Below are positions 1 through 7,437 of a DNA stretch of 10,203 nt, one piece after another. Both the position numbers and the translations under genes were made by a program. Source of the DNA: RUG760 sp045642205 (GTDB lineage: Bacteria > Bacillota > Clostridia > Lachnospirales > Bianqueaceae); assembly GCA_045642205.1 (NCBI GenBank), contig JAZUIK010000204.1:1-10203 (forward strand). The letters are read 5' to 3'. Under the pieces are notes generated by a model, which saw only the letters and a list, made by a program, of their open reading frames with translations, was not told where the DNA came from and made no database searches. Numbering within the stretch: the stretch's first letter is position 1; the number at the start of each line of letters is the position of its first letter.

Positions 1-1
1 C

Positions 2-790
2 ATGCCCGGATATCGTTACTATGACACCATGGCAGGGTACAATGTCTGGGAAAATGAGTTCTATATCCCTATGGGATACACCTATCAGGAATATATCACC
101 ACCGCTGAGTTAAATAAGGTCAGTGATGCCAATAAGGCCGGCATGATGCTCCACGCAGCAGCGATGGAGGAAGCACAGGCTCTGAACCTTCGATTGAAGT
201 ACGGTGATATCATTGCGGAGCATTCTGAAGAGGAAGCCTTCGGCGTCACGAAGGCGCAGTACTATTCTGATTGTACACTCCATCAGAAAGAAACCGTTCA
301 GGATCTGGTACGTACGAAAAAGGGAATTACCTGCACTTCTGATTTTGAAGACAGTCGACTGATCTATTTCAGCATTCCTTATGATACAGGCTGGCACTGC
401 TTTGTGGACGGCATAGAAGTAGAGATCGAAAAGATCAATATCGGATTTATGGGTATCGTCGTTTCCGGTGGACATCATGACATTGAATTTGTCTATGAGA
501 CGCCCGGACTGAAAGTGGGCGCTCTCTGTTCTTTGATCGGTACTTTACTCTTGGCAGTCTATGTGCTGGCAGGGAAACTGATCAAGGATAAAAAAGAAAA
601 GATGACCGTCTTGGAGGATGCCGCTGACCATGAAGGAGAAGAACTTCCTGAGGAGGAATTCTTTACAGAGCAAACGGAAATGGCAGATGATCCATCTGTG
701 ACAAACGATGAAGCCATCGAAGTAACGATCTGTGCCGATGATAATGACATGAATAGAAAAGAGGAAGGAGTGGAAAAGGAAGAACTATGA
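2..790 (+). CDS. YfhO-family membrane glycosyltransferase, C-terminal part (5' end outside window)
   Basis: The reading frame is open from the left edge, so the N-terminal multi-spanning part is missing and the ATG at 2 is probably internal. The 262 visible residues show family-like segments ENEFYIPMGYTY (about 18-29) and IYFSIPYDTGWHCFVDG (about 121-137), then GFMGIVVSGGHHDIEFVYETPGLK, which leads into one last membrane helix at about 174-194. This matches the C-terminus of YfhO proteins. In Bacillus and Listeria, YfhO/GtlB-type proteins act outside the membrane and move a sugar from a polyprenyl-phosphate donor to lipoteichoic acid. After the last helix comes an unusually acidic tail of about 65 residues, rich in Glu and Asp. 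Its stop overlaps the next start (ATGA), so the two genes are probably translationally coupled. The family call is fairly firm; the acceptor polymer is inference. Confidence 0.8.
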   Translation: MPGYRYYDTMAGYNVWENEFYIPMGYTYQEYITTAELNKVSDANKAGMMLHAAAMEEAQALNLRLKYGDIIAEHSEEEAFGVTKAQYYSDCTLHQKETVQDLVRTKKGITCTSDFEDSRLIYFSIPYDTGWHCFVDGIEVEIEKINIGFMGIVVSGGHHDIEFVYETPGLKVGALCSLIGTLLLAVYVLAGKLIKDKKEKMTVLEDAADHEGEELPEEEFFTEQTEMADDPSVTNDEAIEVTICADDNDMNRKEEGVEKEEL

Positions 791-1773
791 ATCCTGTATT
801 ATACATTGTGATTCCCTGTTATAACGAAGAGGAAGTGCTTCCCGAGACTTCTTCCCGAATCTTAAAAAAACTCGGTTCTATGATCGATAAAGGGCTTTGC
901 TCCGATGACTCCAGGATCCTCTTTGTGGATGATGGAAGCAGAGACAGGACCTGGGAACTGATCACAGCCTACAGTGAAGAGAATGAACACTTTGAGGGTC
1001 TGAAACTTGCCCATAACCGCGGACACCAGAATGCGCTGCTCTCGGGTCTAATGACAGTGAACGGTCACTGTGATGCCACCATTTCCATGGATGCAGATCT
1101 GCAGGATGACATCGAGGTGCTGGATCAGTTTATGGAGAAATACAACGCAGGCTGCGAGGTCGTCTTTGGCGTGCGTAAGGCCAGAGATACGGATACAGCT
1201 TTTAAGAGAGGAACAGCCCAGGCTTATTATCGTTTTATGGAAAAACTGGGCACTAAGGTGGTCTATAATCATGCGGACTACCGATTGCTGGGTTCCAGAG
1301 CGCTGGATGCTCTCAGTGAGTATAAGGAAGTCAATCTGTTCCTTCGCGGTATTGTGACGGATATCGGATATAAAACAGATATCGTCTACTATGACAGAGC
1401 CGAGAGATTTGCCGGTGAATCCAAATATCCTCTCGGAAAGATGCTGGCACTGGCCATTGAGGGAATCGCATCCTTCAGCGTGAAACCGCTGGATCTGATC
1501 TTTGATTTCGGAGTGATATTTACGGTAGGATCTTTGATCGCTCTGATCTATGCACTCGTTGCAGCGATCCTAGGACTGAATGGTGTCTTTTATACGGCGC
1601 TGTTCGGCAGTCTGTTTTTGATCCTTGGAATACTCCTGATCGCCATGGGCGTTATGTCAGTGTATATCGGTAAGATATACAGTGAAGCAAAACGCCGTCC
1701 CAGATACAGAGTCGAAAAATGGATCAAACATGATCCTTCAGAGGAAAACGATCAAATTACGGAAGATAAATGA
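787..1773 (+). CDS. CsbB/GtrB/DPM1-like family 2 glycosyltransferase (polyprenyl-phosphate sugar synthase)
   Basis: This 328-residue protein has a GT-A fold glycosyltransferase family 2 domain. The N-terminal VIPCYNEEE (8-16) and VDDGSRD around D48-D49 bind the nucleotide sugar, and MDADLQDD (D102, D104) supplies the metal-binding DxD. Two C-terminal hydrophobic helices follow at about 237-262 and 270-295, with a basic end. This is the architecture and length of B. subtilis CsbB and phage GtrB, which load a sugar onto undecaprenyl phosphate at the inner face of the membrane. A flippase then turns the lipid over and a YfhO/GT-C enzyme uses it outside. The YfhO-like gene directly upstream overlaps by 4 bp, which supports that pathway. 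A GtcA-like flippase is not visible and may lie upstream. A purine-rich AGGAAG stretch precedes the start. The sugar cannot be read from sequence. Confidence 0.88.
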   Translation: MNPVLYIVIPCYNEEEVLPETSSRILKKLGSMIDKGLCSDDSRILFVDDGSRDRTWELITAYSEENEHFEGLKLAHNRGHQNALLSGLMTVNGHCDATISMDADLQDDIEVLDQFMEKYNAGCEVVFGVRKARDTDTAFKRGTAQAYYRFMEKLGTKVVYNHADYRLLGSRALDALSEYKEVNLFLRGIVTDIGYKTDIVYYDRAERFAGESKYPLGKMLALAIEGIASFSVKPLDLIFDFGVIFTVGSLIALIYALVAAILGLNGVFYTALFGSLFLILGILLIAMGVMSVYIGKIYSEAKRRPRYRVEKWIKHDPSEENDQITEDK

Positions 1774-1784
1774 GGTTCTGATCA

Positions 1785-2951
1785 ATGTATGAATTATTGA
1801 AAACGGAAGGACGTGCAAAACGCGGTACCTTTACAACGGTGCACGGAAAGATCCAGACGCCGGTCTTTATGAATGTAGGAACCACGGCAGCGATCAAGGG
1901 AGCCTTGTCCGCACTGGATCTGAAGGAGATCGGATGTCAGGTGGAGCTTTCCAATACCTACCACCTGCATGTTCGTCCCGGCGATGATGTGGTCAAGAAA
2001 ATGGGAGGACTCCATAAGTTCATGAACTGGGATAAGCCTATCCTGACAGATTCCGGCGGATTTCAGGTGTTCTCTTTAACAGCGCTTCGCGGAAAGATCA
2101 AGGAAGAGGGTGTTACCTTCTCCTCTCATATCGATGGTCATAAGATCTTTATGGGACCGGAGGAGAGTATGCAGATCCAGTCCAACCTGGCTTCCACCAT
2201 CGCCATGGCATTTGATGAGTGTCCTCCCAGTAAAGCGGAGAGAGAATACATCATTCCCTCTGTTAAGCGTACCACCAGATGGCTGGATCGCTGCATCAAG
2301 GAGATGAACCGCCTGAACCAGTTGGAGGATACGATCAATCCCCATCAGATGCTGTTCGGCATCAATCAGGGCGGTGTAGAGGATGATATCCGTATCGATC
2401 ATGCAAAAGAACTCAGCGAGCGTCAGGATAAGCTGGATGGTTTCGCTGTCGGCGGTCTGGCCGTCGGTGAGACCCACGAGGAAATGTATCATATCCTGGA
2501 TGTGACTGTACCTTATCTTCCCCAGAATAAACCTACATACCTGATGGGCGTCGGAACTCCGGAGAATATCCTGGAGGGCGTTGATCGCGGCATCGATTTC
2601 TTTGACTGCGTACTTCCTGCCAGAAACGGTCGACATGGTCATGTATATACCAATGCCGGAAAACTGAACCTCTGGAATGAAAGATATCTGCTGGATGATC
2701 GTCCTATCGGTGTTGACTGTCAGTGTCCTACCTGCCGTAACTTCTCCAGAAGTTATGTACGCCATCTTCTGAAGGCTAAGGAAATGCTGGGTATGAGACT
2801 GTGCGTTATCCATAATCTGTACTACTACAATCATCTGATGGAAGAGATCCGAAATGCGCTGGATGAAGGAAACTTCGCCCAGTATAAGAAGATGCGTCTG
2901 GATGGCTTCCTGGAAGAAAATGCACCCAGAAACAAAAGAAAGATGTCCTGA
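1785..2951 (+). CDS. tgt: Queuine/preQ1 tRNA-ribosyltransferase (tRNA-guanine transglycosylase)
   Basis: Bacterial Tgt swaps guanine 34 for preQ1 in tRNAs with GUN anticodons (Asp, Asn, His, Tyr), a late step of queuosine synthesis. The protein is 388 residues, normal for the family, and appears intact. The DSGGFQ motif (D89-Q94) carries the general acid/base Asp. D274 in FFDCVLPARNGRHGH is the expected nucleophile. The structural zinc site is C312, C314, C317 and H343, with the same C-to-H spacing as E. coli Tgt. A GAGGT ribosome binding site (1772-1776) overlaps the stop of the glycosyltransferase gene, 8 nt before the ATG. I saw no separate promoter, so it is probably co-transcribed with upstream genes. 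queA, its usual partner, is absent here, but yajC follows, as in many bacteria. Confidence 0.95.
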   Translation: MYELLKTEGRAKRGTFTTVHGKIQTPVFMNVGTTAAIKGALSALDLKEIGCQVELSNTYHLHVRPGDDVVKKMGGLHKFMNWDKPILTDSGGFQVFSLTALRGKIKEEGVTFSSHIDGHKIFMGPEESMQIQSNLASTIAMAFDECPPSKAEREYIIPSVKRTTRWLDRCIKEMNRLNQLEDTINPHQMLFGINQGGVEDDIRIDHAKELSERQDKLDGFAVGGLAVGETHEEMYHILDVTVPYLPQNKPTYLMGVGTPENILEGVDRGIDFFDCVLPARNGRHGHVYTNAGKLNLWNERYLLDDRPIGVDCQCPTCRNFSRSYVRHLLKAKEMLGMRLCVIHNLYYYNHLMEEIRNALDEGNFAQYKKMRLDGFLEENAPRNKRKMS

Positions 2952-2961
2952 TAATCTTATC

Positions 2962-2989
2962 TTGACATTCGTCTCATTTACTGTATAAT
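2962..2989 (+). promoter_or_regulatory. Sigma-A type promoter of yajC
   Basis: A perfect TTGACA (2962-2967) and a perfect TATAAT (2984-2989) are separated by 16 bp. They lie between the tgt stop and yajC. Transcription would start near 2996, giving a leader of about 28 nt with AGGAGGA at 3014-3020, 4 nt before the ATG. Confidence 0.85.
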
Positions 2990-3024
2990 TTTCTTTGCAT
3001 GTTTCTAAATTATAGGAGGAACTT

Positions 3025-3477
3025 ATGAACTTATTCGTATTAGATGCAGCTCCTGCTGGTGCAGGCGGCAGCTTATGGAGTATGCTGGCAATCTATGCCG
3101 TATTCATTGCGATCCTTTACTTTGTTCTGATCCGTCCCCAGCGTAAGCAGCAGAAGGAGACCGAGAAGATGCAGAGCAGCCTGAAGACCGGTGACTGGGT
3201 ACTGCTGAACAATGGTATGTACGGTAAGGTCGTCAGCATGGTCAACGACAATCTTGTTGTTGAGTTTGGTACCAACAAGACCGTTATGATCCCTGTTCTT
3301 CGTTCTCAGGTAGCTGCTATCAAGGAGCCCAACCTGACCGAGAAGGTTGTTGATGAGAAGGCTGTTGCACCCAAGGATGAGGTCGTTGGTGACGATCTTC
3401 CCGAGGATGATCTGGATGCATATGATAGAAAGATCCTGGAGAAGGGTGAGAAGAAGGGCTTCTTCAAAAAGAAGTAA
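3025..3477 (+). CDS. yajC: YajC, preprotein translocase accessory subunit
   Basis: YajC is a small membrane protein that associates with the Sec translocon through SecDF. The 150-residue product has a short Ala/Gly-rich N-terminus, one membrane helix at about 17-36, the family hallmark LIRPQRKQQKE (35-45), and a compact domain with LKTGDWVLLNNGMYGKVV (53-70). It is longer than E. coli YajC (110 residues) because of an acidic tail from about residue 105 that ends in a basic KKGFFKKK. It has its own consensus promoter and a strong ribosome binding site. Codons such as CGT, AAG, CTG and GTT dominate, which suggests high expression. The tgt-yajC order is conserved across bacteria, but secD and secF do not follow here; rpsU does. 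Confidence 0.93.
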   Translation: MNLFVLDAAPAGAGGSLWSMLAIYAVFIAILYFVLIRPQRKQQKETEKMQSSLKTGDWVLLNNGMYGKVVSMVNDNLVVEFGTNKTVMIPVLRSQVAAIKEPNLTEKVVDEKAVAPKDEVVGDDLPEDDLDAYDRKILEKGEKKGFFKKK

Positions 3478-3495
3478 TTCCTCCGCACTTCAGGG

Positions 3496-3524
3496 TTGAC
3501 GTACAGTAAAAGCCGAAGTATAAT
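3496..3524 (+). promoter_or_regulatory. Sigma-A type promoter of rpsU
   Basis: TTGACG (3496-3501) and TATAAT (3519-3524) are separated by 17 bp, just after the yajC stop. Transcription starting near 3531 would leave a 5' leader of about 95 nt before rpsU, which is long for a ribosomal protein gene with its own promoter. Confidence 0.82.
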
Positions 3525-3573
3525 ATTCAAGTGCCATTTTCCGCATTGCATCGTATTTGCGAGGTTATTGCAG

Positions 3574-3624
3574 ATGCTGCATTTCGAATATGCATACAAA
3601 ATCTTTAAACCGGAGGGGGTGTAG
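3574..3624 (+). CDS. Possible 16-residue leader peptide upstream of rpsU
   Basis: This short frame reads MLHFEYAYKIFKPEGV and stops with TAG three bases before the rpsU ATG. A GAGGT ribosome binding site (3561-3565) lies 8 nt before its ATG, the same motif and spacing used by tgt in this window. Its last codons run through the rpsU ribosome binding site, so translating ribosomes would terminate right at the rpsU start. Frames this short arise by chance often, so the call is tentative. It matches no family I know. Confidence 0.25.
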   Translation: MLHFEYAYKIFKPEGV

Positions 3625-3627
3625 AAC

Positions 3628-3804
3628 ATGGCAACTGTTATCGTTAAGGAAAACGAGTCACTGGACAGCGCTCTTCGTCGCTTCAAGAGAAGCTGTGCTA
3701 AGGCTGGCATTATGCAGGAAATCCGTAAGAGAGAACATTACGAGAAGCCCAGCGTAAAGAGAAAGAAGAAGGCTGAAGCAGCAAGAAAGAGAAAGTACAA
3801 TTAA
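3628..3804 (+). CDS. rpsU: 30S ribosomal protein S21
   Basis: The 58-residue product is a complete bS21. It starts with MATVIVKENESLDSALRRFKR and ends with a strongly basic region KRKKKAEAARKRKY that contacts 16S rRNA. S21 sits on the platform of the small subunit near the anti-Shine-Dalgarno end of 16S and takes part in initiation. The length and pattern match Firmicutes S21. A strong GGAGGGGG element (3612-3619) precedes the ATG. The gene has its own promoter, a leader of about 95 nt and a terminator right after it, so it is probably mostly a single-gene transcript. It is often next to yqeY or dnaG in other bacteria; here it sits between yajC and topB. Confidence 0.96.
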   Translation: MATVIVKENESLDSALRRFKRSCAKAGIMQEIRKREHYEKPSVKRKKKAEAARKRKYN

Positions 3805-3817
3805 TTTGTAACTCATG

Positions 3818-3850
3818 AAGACCTTGATCCTTGGATCAAGGTCTTTCTAG
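3818..3850 (+). terminator. Rho-independent terminator after rpsU
   Basis: A 13-bp perfect inverted repeat (3818-3830 and 3833-3845) encloses a 2-base spacer, so the real loop is probably CTTG-like with 12 pairs. It is followed by a short T-rich tail (TTTCT). It lies 13 bp after the rpsU stop. topB starts only about 30 bp later with no clear promoter, so some read-through may supply topB. Confidence 0.8.
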
Positions 3851-3881
3851 TATCAGGAAGTAATGATAAGGGGTCGGAGAA

Positions 3882-6242
3882 ATGAGTGAGAAAACTCCCG
3901 AGACAAAGCAGAAGATCCTGGTGATCGCAGAGAAACCCTCTGTCGCCAGAGATTATGCCCGGGTGCTGAAGTGTTCCGGAAGGGGCGATGGTTGCCTTAT
4001 CGGGGATGACTATATCGTCAGCTGGGCAGTGGGTCATCTCATTGAATTATGCGAGCCCGATAAATATGATGATCGATACAAACGGTGGAATTACGCGGAC
4101 CTTCCTATCATTCCGCCGGAAATGAAACTTCAGGTCATTCGAGGAAACGGAAAACAGTTCCAGATCCTGAAGAAACTGATGAACTCAAAAGAGACATCTC
4201 GTATCATCTGTGGTACAGACTCCGGACGAGAAGGAGAACTGATCTTCCGCTATATCTATCAGGTAGCCGGATGCAAGAAGCCGTTTGATCGTCTCTGGGT
4301 ATCCAGTATGACCGATGAAGCCATCAGAAAGGGCTTTCATGACCTGAAAGACGGAAGAGAGTATGATTCCCTCTTTGACAGTGCCAAATGCCGTTCTGAG
4401 GCCGATTGGCTTGTTGGGATCAATGGTTCCCGTGCCTTTACAGTAAAATATGATGCGTTACTTTCCATAGGTCGTGTGCAGACTCCGACACTGTCGATCA
4501 TTGTCAATCGCCAGAAAGAGATCGATAGCTTTGTACCGGAAAACTACTATGAGGTCAAGCTGAATCATCCATCAGGCCTTCATTCACCTGAGGATTCGGC
4601 TTTCTTAAGCGGCTGGTTTACCTGGAAAGATAAAGAGACAGATCATAAGGAAACGGATGGCAGTGAAACAGATCAGGCTACTCTGGAAACAGATAAAGTA
4701 AGTACTTCCTCTAAAGAAAAGCAGAAAGAGACAAGGCTCGAGAAGGAAGAAGACGCGAAAAGGATCGCAGAGGGAGCCGAGAAGATCGGAAAAGCAACGG
4801 TGGAATCCGTGACGAAAACTCCCGGAAAGCAGCTTCCGCCTTTATTATATGACCTGACGGAATTACAGAGAGACGCCAACAGGCGATACGGATTTTCTGC
4901 GAATAAGACGTTGAATATTGCCCAGAGTCTATATGAGAAGTATAAGCTATTGACATATCCGAGAACGGATAGCAGGCATCTTCCCGATGATATGAAGGAA
5001 ACTGTCAGAAAGACACTCCATGCCATCAATGTGCCTGAGTTCCACGATGCCCTGATGGGTATCAAAGAACTGCGCTTTTCTAAGCGTATCATCGATAATA
5101 GCAAGATCACAGATCACCATGCGATCATTCCGACGCCTAAAACACCGGACCTGAGTAAGCTTCCCTCTGATGAGGCAGCGATCTATAAGATGGTGTGTCA
5201 GCGTTTGATGGAGGTCTTTTATCCTGCCTACGAGTATGAAAGCACGGAAGCGATCCTCAGGGTGGAAGATGCATCTATGGGATACAATGAGCTGTTCTCA
5301 GCAAGAGGCCGTGTGATCACAGAACTTGGTTTTATGGCACTTCGAAAGAAGGATACACAGGATGCCGTAACTAAGACCGGTAAAACGAAACGCTCCAAAA
5401 AATCTTCGAAAGACGAGGAAGAAGAAACGAATCTTCCTGAACTGAAAGTAGGGGAGATCGTCCCTATCGAAAAGGCAGCGATACAGTCGAAGAAGACGCA
5501 GCCACCGAAACCTTTTACGGAAGCTACCTTGCTGACGGCAATGGAATATGCCGGTAAGTATATCGAAGATGAAGACCTGAAGGAAGAGATGGACAAGCTG
5601 TCTTTGGGAACACCTGCTACCAGAGCTTCCATTATCGAGAGATTGATCGCTGTTAAATATATCCATCGTCAGGGAAAGGCGCTGCTTCCCACGGAGAAGG
5701 GTAAACAGCTGATCGCTATCGTTCCTCAGGAACTGAAGTCTCCCGAAATGACAGGTAAGTGGGAAAGATCTCTGGAGAAGATCTACCAGGGTTCCATGGA
5801 TCCTGAAAGGTTCATGGGCAGTATCGAACGCTATGTAAGATATATCGTAGGTTCTGCAGGTACGGTCAATGAAACGGTGAAGTTCCAGAGAGAAGAAAAG
5901 AAGAAAAGAAACGCTCGTTCACAGGGAAGTGAAGGAAGCGGTAGAGCATCTGAACTTGGAATCTGTCCTGTATGCCATAACGGTAATGTGCTGAGAAATT
6001 CTAAGGCTTATTACTGCACTAACTGGAAACAGGGATGCAAGTTTACTGTTTGGATAGACTCTCTGGATCGATACGGTGCGCATCTGGATGATGGACTGAT
6101 GAAGCAACTGCTGACACCGGGAGATACCAAACCTGCGGTTGAGATGCCTTTAACGCTCCCTCAGACCATGGAAAAGGGAACAGGAAAGGTCTACCTGACT
6201 GAAGCAGGAAAAGTTGAAATAAAGGACTTTAAAAGGTCTTGA
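3882..6242 (+). CDS. topB: DNA topoisomerase III (type IA topoisomerase)
   Basis: This ATP-independent enzyme cuts one DNA strand, passes the other and reseals, acting on recombination and replication intermediates. The 786-residue protein begins with a Toprim domain: E17 in VIAEKPSVA, and D113-S-G-R-E-G-E119. The second Toprim Asp is Gly, as is usual in Gram-positive TopB. IGRVQTPTLS lies at about 196-205, and the catalytic tyrosine is Y359 in TYPRTDSRHLP. A C-terminal zinc ribbon uses C695, C698, C712 and C719. It is longer than B. subtilis TopB (about 727 residues), partly through two hydrophilic insertions: about 249-285 with repeated ETD units, and about 489-520 rich in Lys then Glu. AAGGGG (3868-3873) is the likely ribosome binding site, 8 nt before the ATG. 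A plasmid or conjugative-element version is possible, but nothing mobile surrounds it. Confidence 0.92.
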   Translation: MSEKTPETKQKILVIAEKPSVARDYARVLKCSGRGDGCLIGDDYIVSWAVGHLIELCEPDKYDDRYKRWNYADLPIIPPEMKLQVIRGNGKQFQILKKLMNSKETSRIICGTDSGREGELIFRYIYQVAGCKKPFDRLWVSSMTDEAIRKGFHDLKDGREYDSLFDSAKCRSEADWLVGINGSRAFTVKYDALLSIGRVQTPTLSIIVNRQKEIDSFVPENYYEVKLNHPSGLHSPEDSAFLSGWFTWKDKETDHKETDGSETDQATLETDKVSTSSKEKQKETRLEKEEDAKRIAEGAEKIGKATVESVTKTPGKQLPPLLYDLTELQRDANRRYGFSANKTLNIAQSLYEKYKLLTYPRTDSRHLPDDMKETVRKTLHAINVPEFHDALMGIKELRFSKRIIDNSKITDHHAIIPTPKTPDLSKLPSDEAAIYKMVCQRLMEVFYPAYEYESTEAILRVEDASMGYNELFSARGRVITELGFMALRKKDTQDAVTKTGKTKRSKKSSKDEEEETNLPELKVGEIVPIEKAAIQSKKTQPPKPFTEATLLTAMEYAGKYIEDEDLKEEMDKLSLGTPATRASIIERLIAVKYIHRQGKALLPTEKGKQLIAIVPQELKSPEMTGKWERSLEKIYQGSMDPERFMGSIERYVRYIVGSAGTVNETVKFQREEKKKRNARSQGSEGSGRASELGICPVCHNGNVLRNSKAYYCTNWKQGCKFTVWIDSLDRYGAHLDDGLMKQLLTPGDTKPAVEMPLTLPQTMEKGTGKVYLTEAGKVEIKDFKRS

Positions 6243-6250
6243 GAAAACAG

Positions 6251-6287
6251 AGAAGGACATGCAACAGCGCATGTCCTTCTTTCTTTG
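6251..6287 (+). terminator. Terminator between convergent topB and the 6334-7317 gene
   Basis: A perfect 12-bp stem (6251-6262 with 6269-6280) has a 6-nt loop and is followed by TTCTTTG. It begins 8 bp after the topB stop. On the minus strand the same stem is followed by CTGTTTTCTC, so it can also end the opposing transcript. Confidence 0.85.
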
Positions 6288-6333
6288 TATTGGGATAGAT
6301 GAATCGAGTAGTAATGATTAAAGGGAAGATGGA

Positions 6334-7317
6334 TTACTTTGAAATGATCTTCTCTCCATCGAACAGGATGATACCGAAACCACTGCCGATCACTCCGCCT
6401 TTGGAAAGGTGGCTGGCAATATTCTTTTGGAGGGCGGTCTTCTGAGGAAGGACCGAAATGTCTCCGGTAAAGTGGGTATAGTAGACACGCCAGTCATCAG
6501 GGAAAATGCTTCCTTCTCTGGGAGCACGGGAACTGACGATCTGAAAATCATCGAAGAATCCGTGCATGTTAGAGCCTGCAGGGAACAGGAAATCATTTTC
6601 GGGCCAGAGCAGCCAGGAATCACAGACGAGGGCGATGGGTTCGCCTTCTGGAGTTCCAAAGAATTCATGTGCTTTTTTATATGAATCCAGACGGGAGTCT
6701 AAGGGCATGGGGCCGCAAGACGGGATATGGAAGTTATATACGGGAGAGTCTTTCCTTAATACATAGAAAGGCTGGATTCCGTCAAGCTCACAGGCGGGAC
6801 AATACTGTACCTTACCATTGTCATCATGGTAAAAAGCCAGATCATCCATGGGAAAAGAACGCTTCTCATACTGGAAACGTCCCAGACCGAATAAATCCAT
6901 TCTGAAATGACGATGGAACCAATAGAAAACAAAGGTGCCCATTACCTGGTGCATCTTGATGCATTCATTCAATTTGTTGGTCAGATCGTGAGAGATACAA
7001 TAGAACATCTCATCGGACAACCCCTTCTCCTGATAGCGGGTATATAAAGAGGGGAGAGCACGGATCAGGAAAAGCATGTTGGCAGTGTAGCGGGAAATCC
7101 CCTTTTCTTCAGCCCAGACAGAAAGATCATTTTCGGTCTTATGATTGATCTCATCCGGTGTCAGGGTAAGTTCGCTCTCGAGAAGGTAGTCTTTTAAGTG
7201 ATCATTCATCCATTGAAGATCAGACTCAGTTAATGAGGTGTTCAGTTCAAGGAAGAATCGGATCTGTTCTTCTGTGAAGTCGATGTTGGTGAGGATGTTC
7301 TGTAATTGCGTGTTCAT
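6334..7317 (-). CDS. Uncharacterised protein resembling the acyltransferase-domain (DUF5596/GNAT_C-like) family
   Basis: The 327-residue protein is soluble, with no signal peptide or membrane helix visible. The N-terminal 100 residues look mainly helical. The C-terminal half has segments I associate with proteins named 'acyltransferase domain-containing protein', with an N-terminal NAT_N-like and a C-terminal GNAT-like domain: RFQYEKR (147-153), YNFHIPSCGPM (194-204), KKAHEFF (214-220), CDSWLLWP (232-239) and LQKNIASHLSKGGVIGSGFG (296-315). The last resembles the end of a GNAT acyl-CoA fold. The substrate is unknown and the family call is from memory. A GGAG lies 4 nt before the ATG. A minus-strand terminator separates it from the transporter gene, but I found no convincing promoter of its own. 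It shares a terminator with topB. Confidence 0.6.
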   Translation of the reverse strand: MNTQLQNILTNIDFTEEQIRFFLELNTSLTESDLQWMNDHLKDYLLESELTLTPDEINHKTENDLSVWAEEKGISRYTANMLFLIRALPSLYTRYQEKGLSDEMFYCISHDLTNKLNECIKMHQVMGTFVFYWFHRHFRMDLFGLGRFQYEKRSFPMDDLAFYHDDNGKVQYCPACELDGIQPFYVLRKDSPVYNFHIPSCGPMPLDSRLDSYKKAHEFFGTPEGEPIALVCDSWLLWPENDFLFPAGSNMHGFFDDFQIVSSRAPREGSIFPDDWRVYYTHFTGDISVLPQKTALQKNIASHLSKGGVIGSGFGIILFDGEKIISK

Positions 7318-7350
7318 AAGGCTCCAATCTTACGAGATAAAAAGATAGAT

Positions 7351-7386
7351 GTACAGAAAATCGCTCTCCCATAGAGGCAAGAGCGA
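7351..7386 (-). terminator. Minus-strand terminator after the Na/Pi transporter gene
   Basis: Read on the minus strand, a 7-bp stem TCGCTCT/AGAGCGA (7386-7380 with 7367-7361) closes a 12-nt loop and is followed directly by TTTTCTG. It lies about 50 bp after the transporter stop and before the 6334-7317 gene. Confidence 0.65.
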
Positions 7387-7437
7387 TCAACTGGTTGAAC
7401 TATTGCAGATACTGAAATATTAAGTATCGCTTTAAAG

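Noticed and set aside
2076..2834. Long open frame on the minus strand (252 codons)
   Set aside because: It lies wholly inside tgt, which has all its catalytic and zinc residues. The antisense product resembles no family and has no convincing ribosome binding site.
3450..3465. Hairpin GAAGAAG/CTTCTTC at the end of yajC
   Set aside because: It is coding sequence for KKGFF, is followed by A rather than T residues and has a 2-nt spacer, so it is not a plus-strand terminator.
4218..4238. Missing second Asp in the topB Toprim motif (D113-S-G115)
   Set aside because: It looks like a lost catalytic residue, but DxGREGE is, as far as I recall, the normal form in Gram-positive TopB proteins.
4673..5666. 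Minus-strand open frames inside topB
   Set aside because: They are antisense to conserved topoisomerase sequence, Ser-rich or Leu-rich shadow products with no family signature.
7327..7355. Minus-strand TGTACA-17-TAAGAT as a promoter for the 6334-7317 gene
   Set aside because: Both hexamers match only 4 of 6 bases, and the start would fall about 3 nt before the ATG, leaving out the ribosome binding site.
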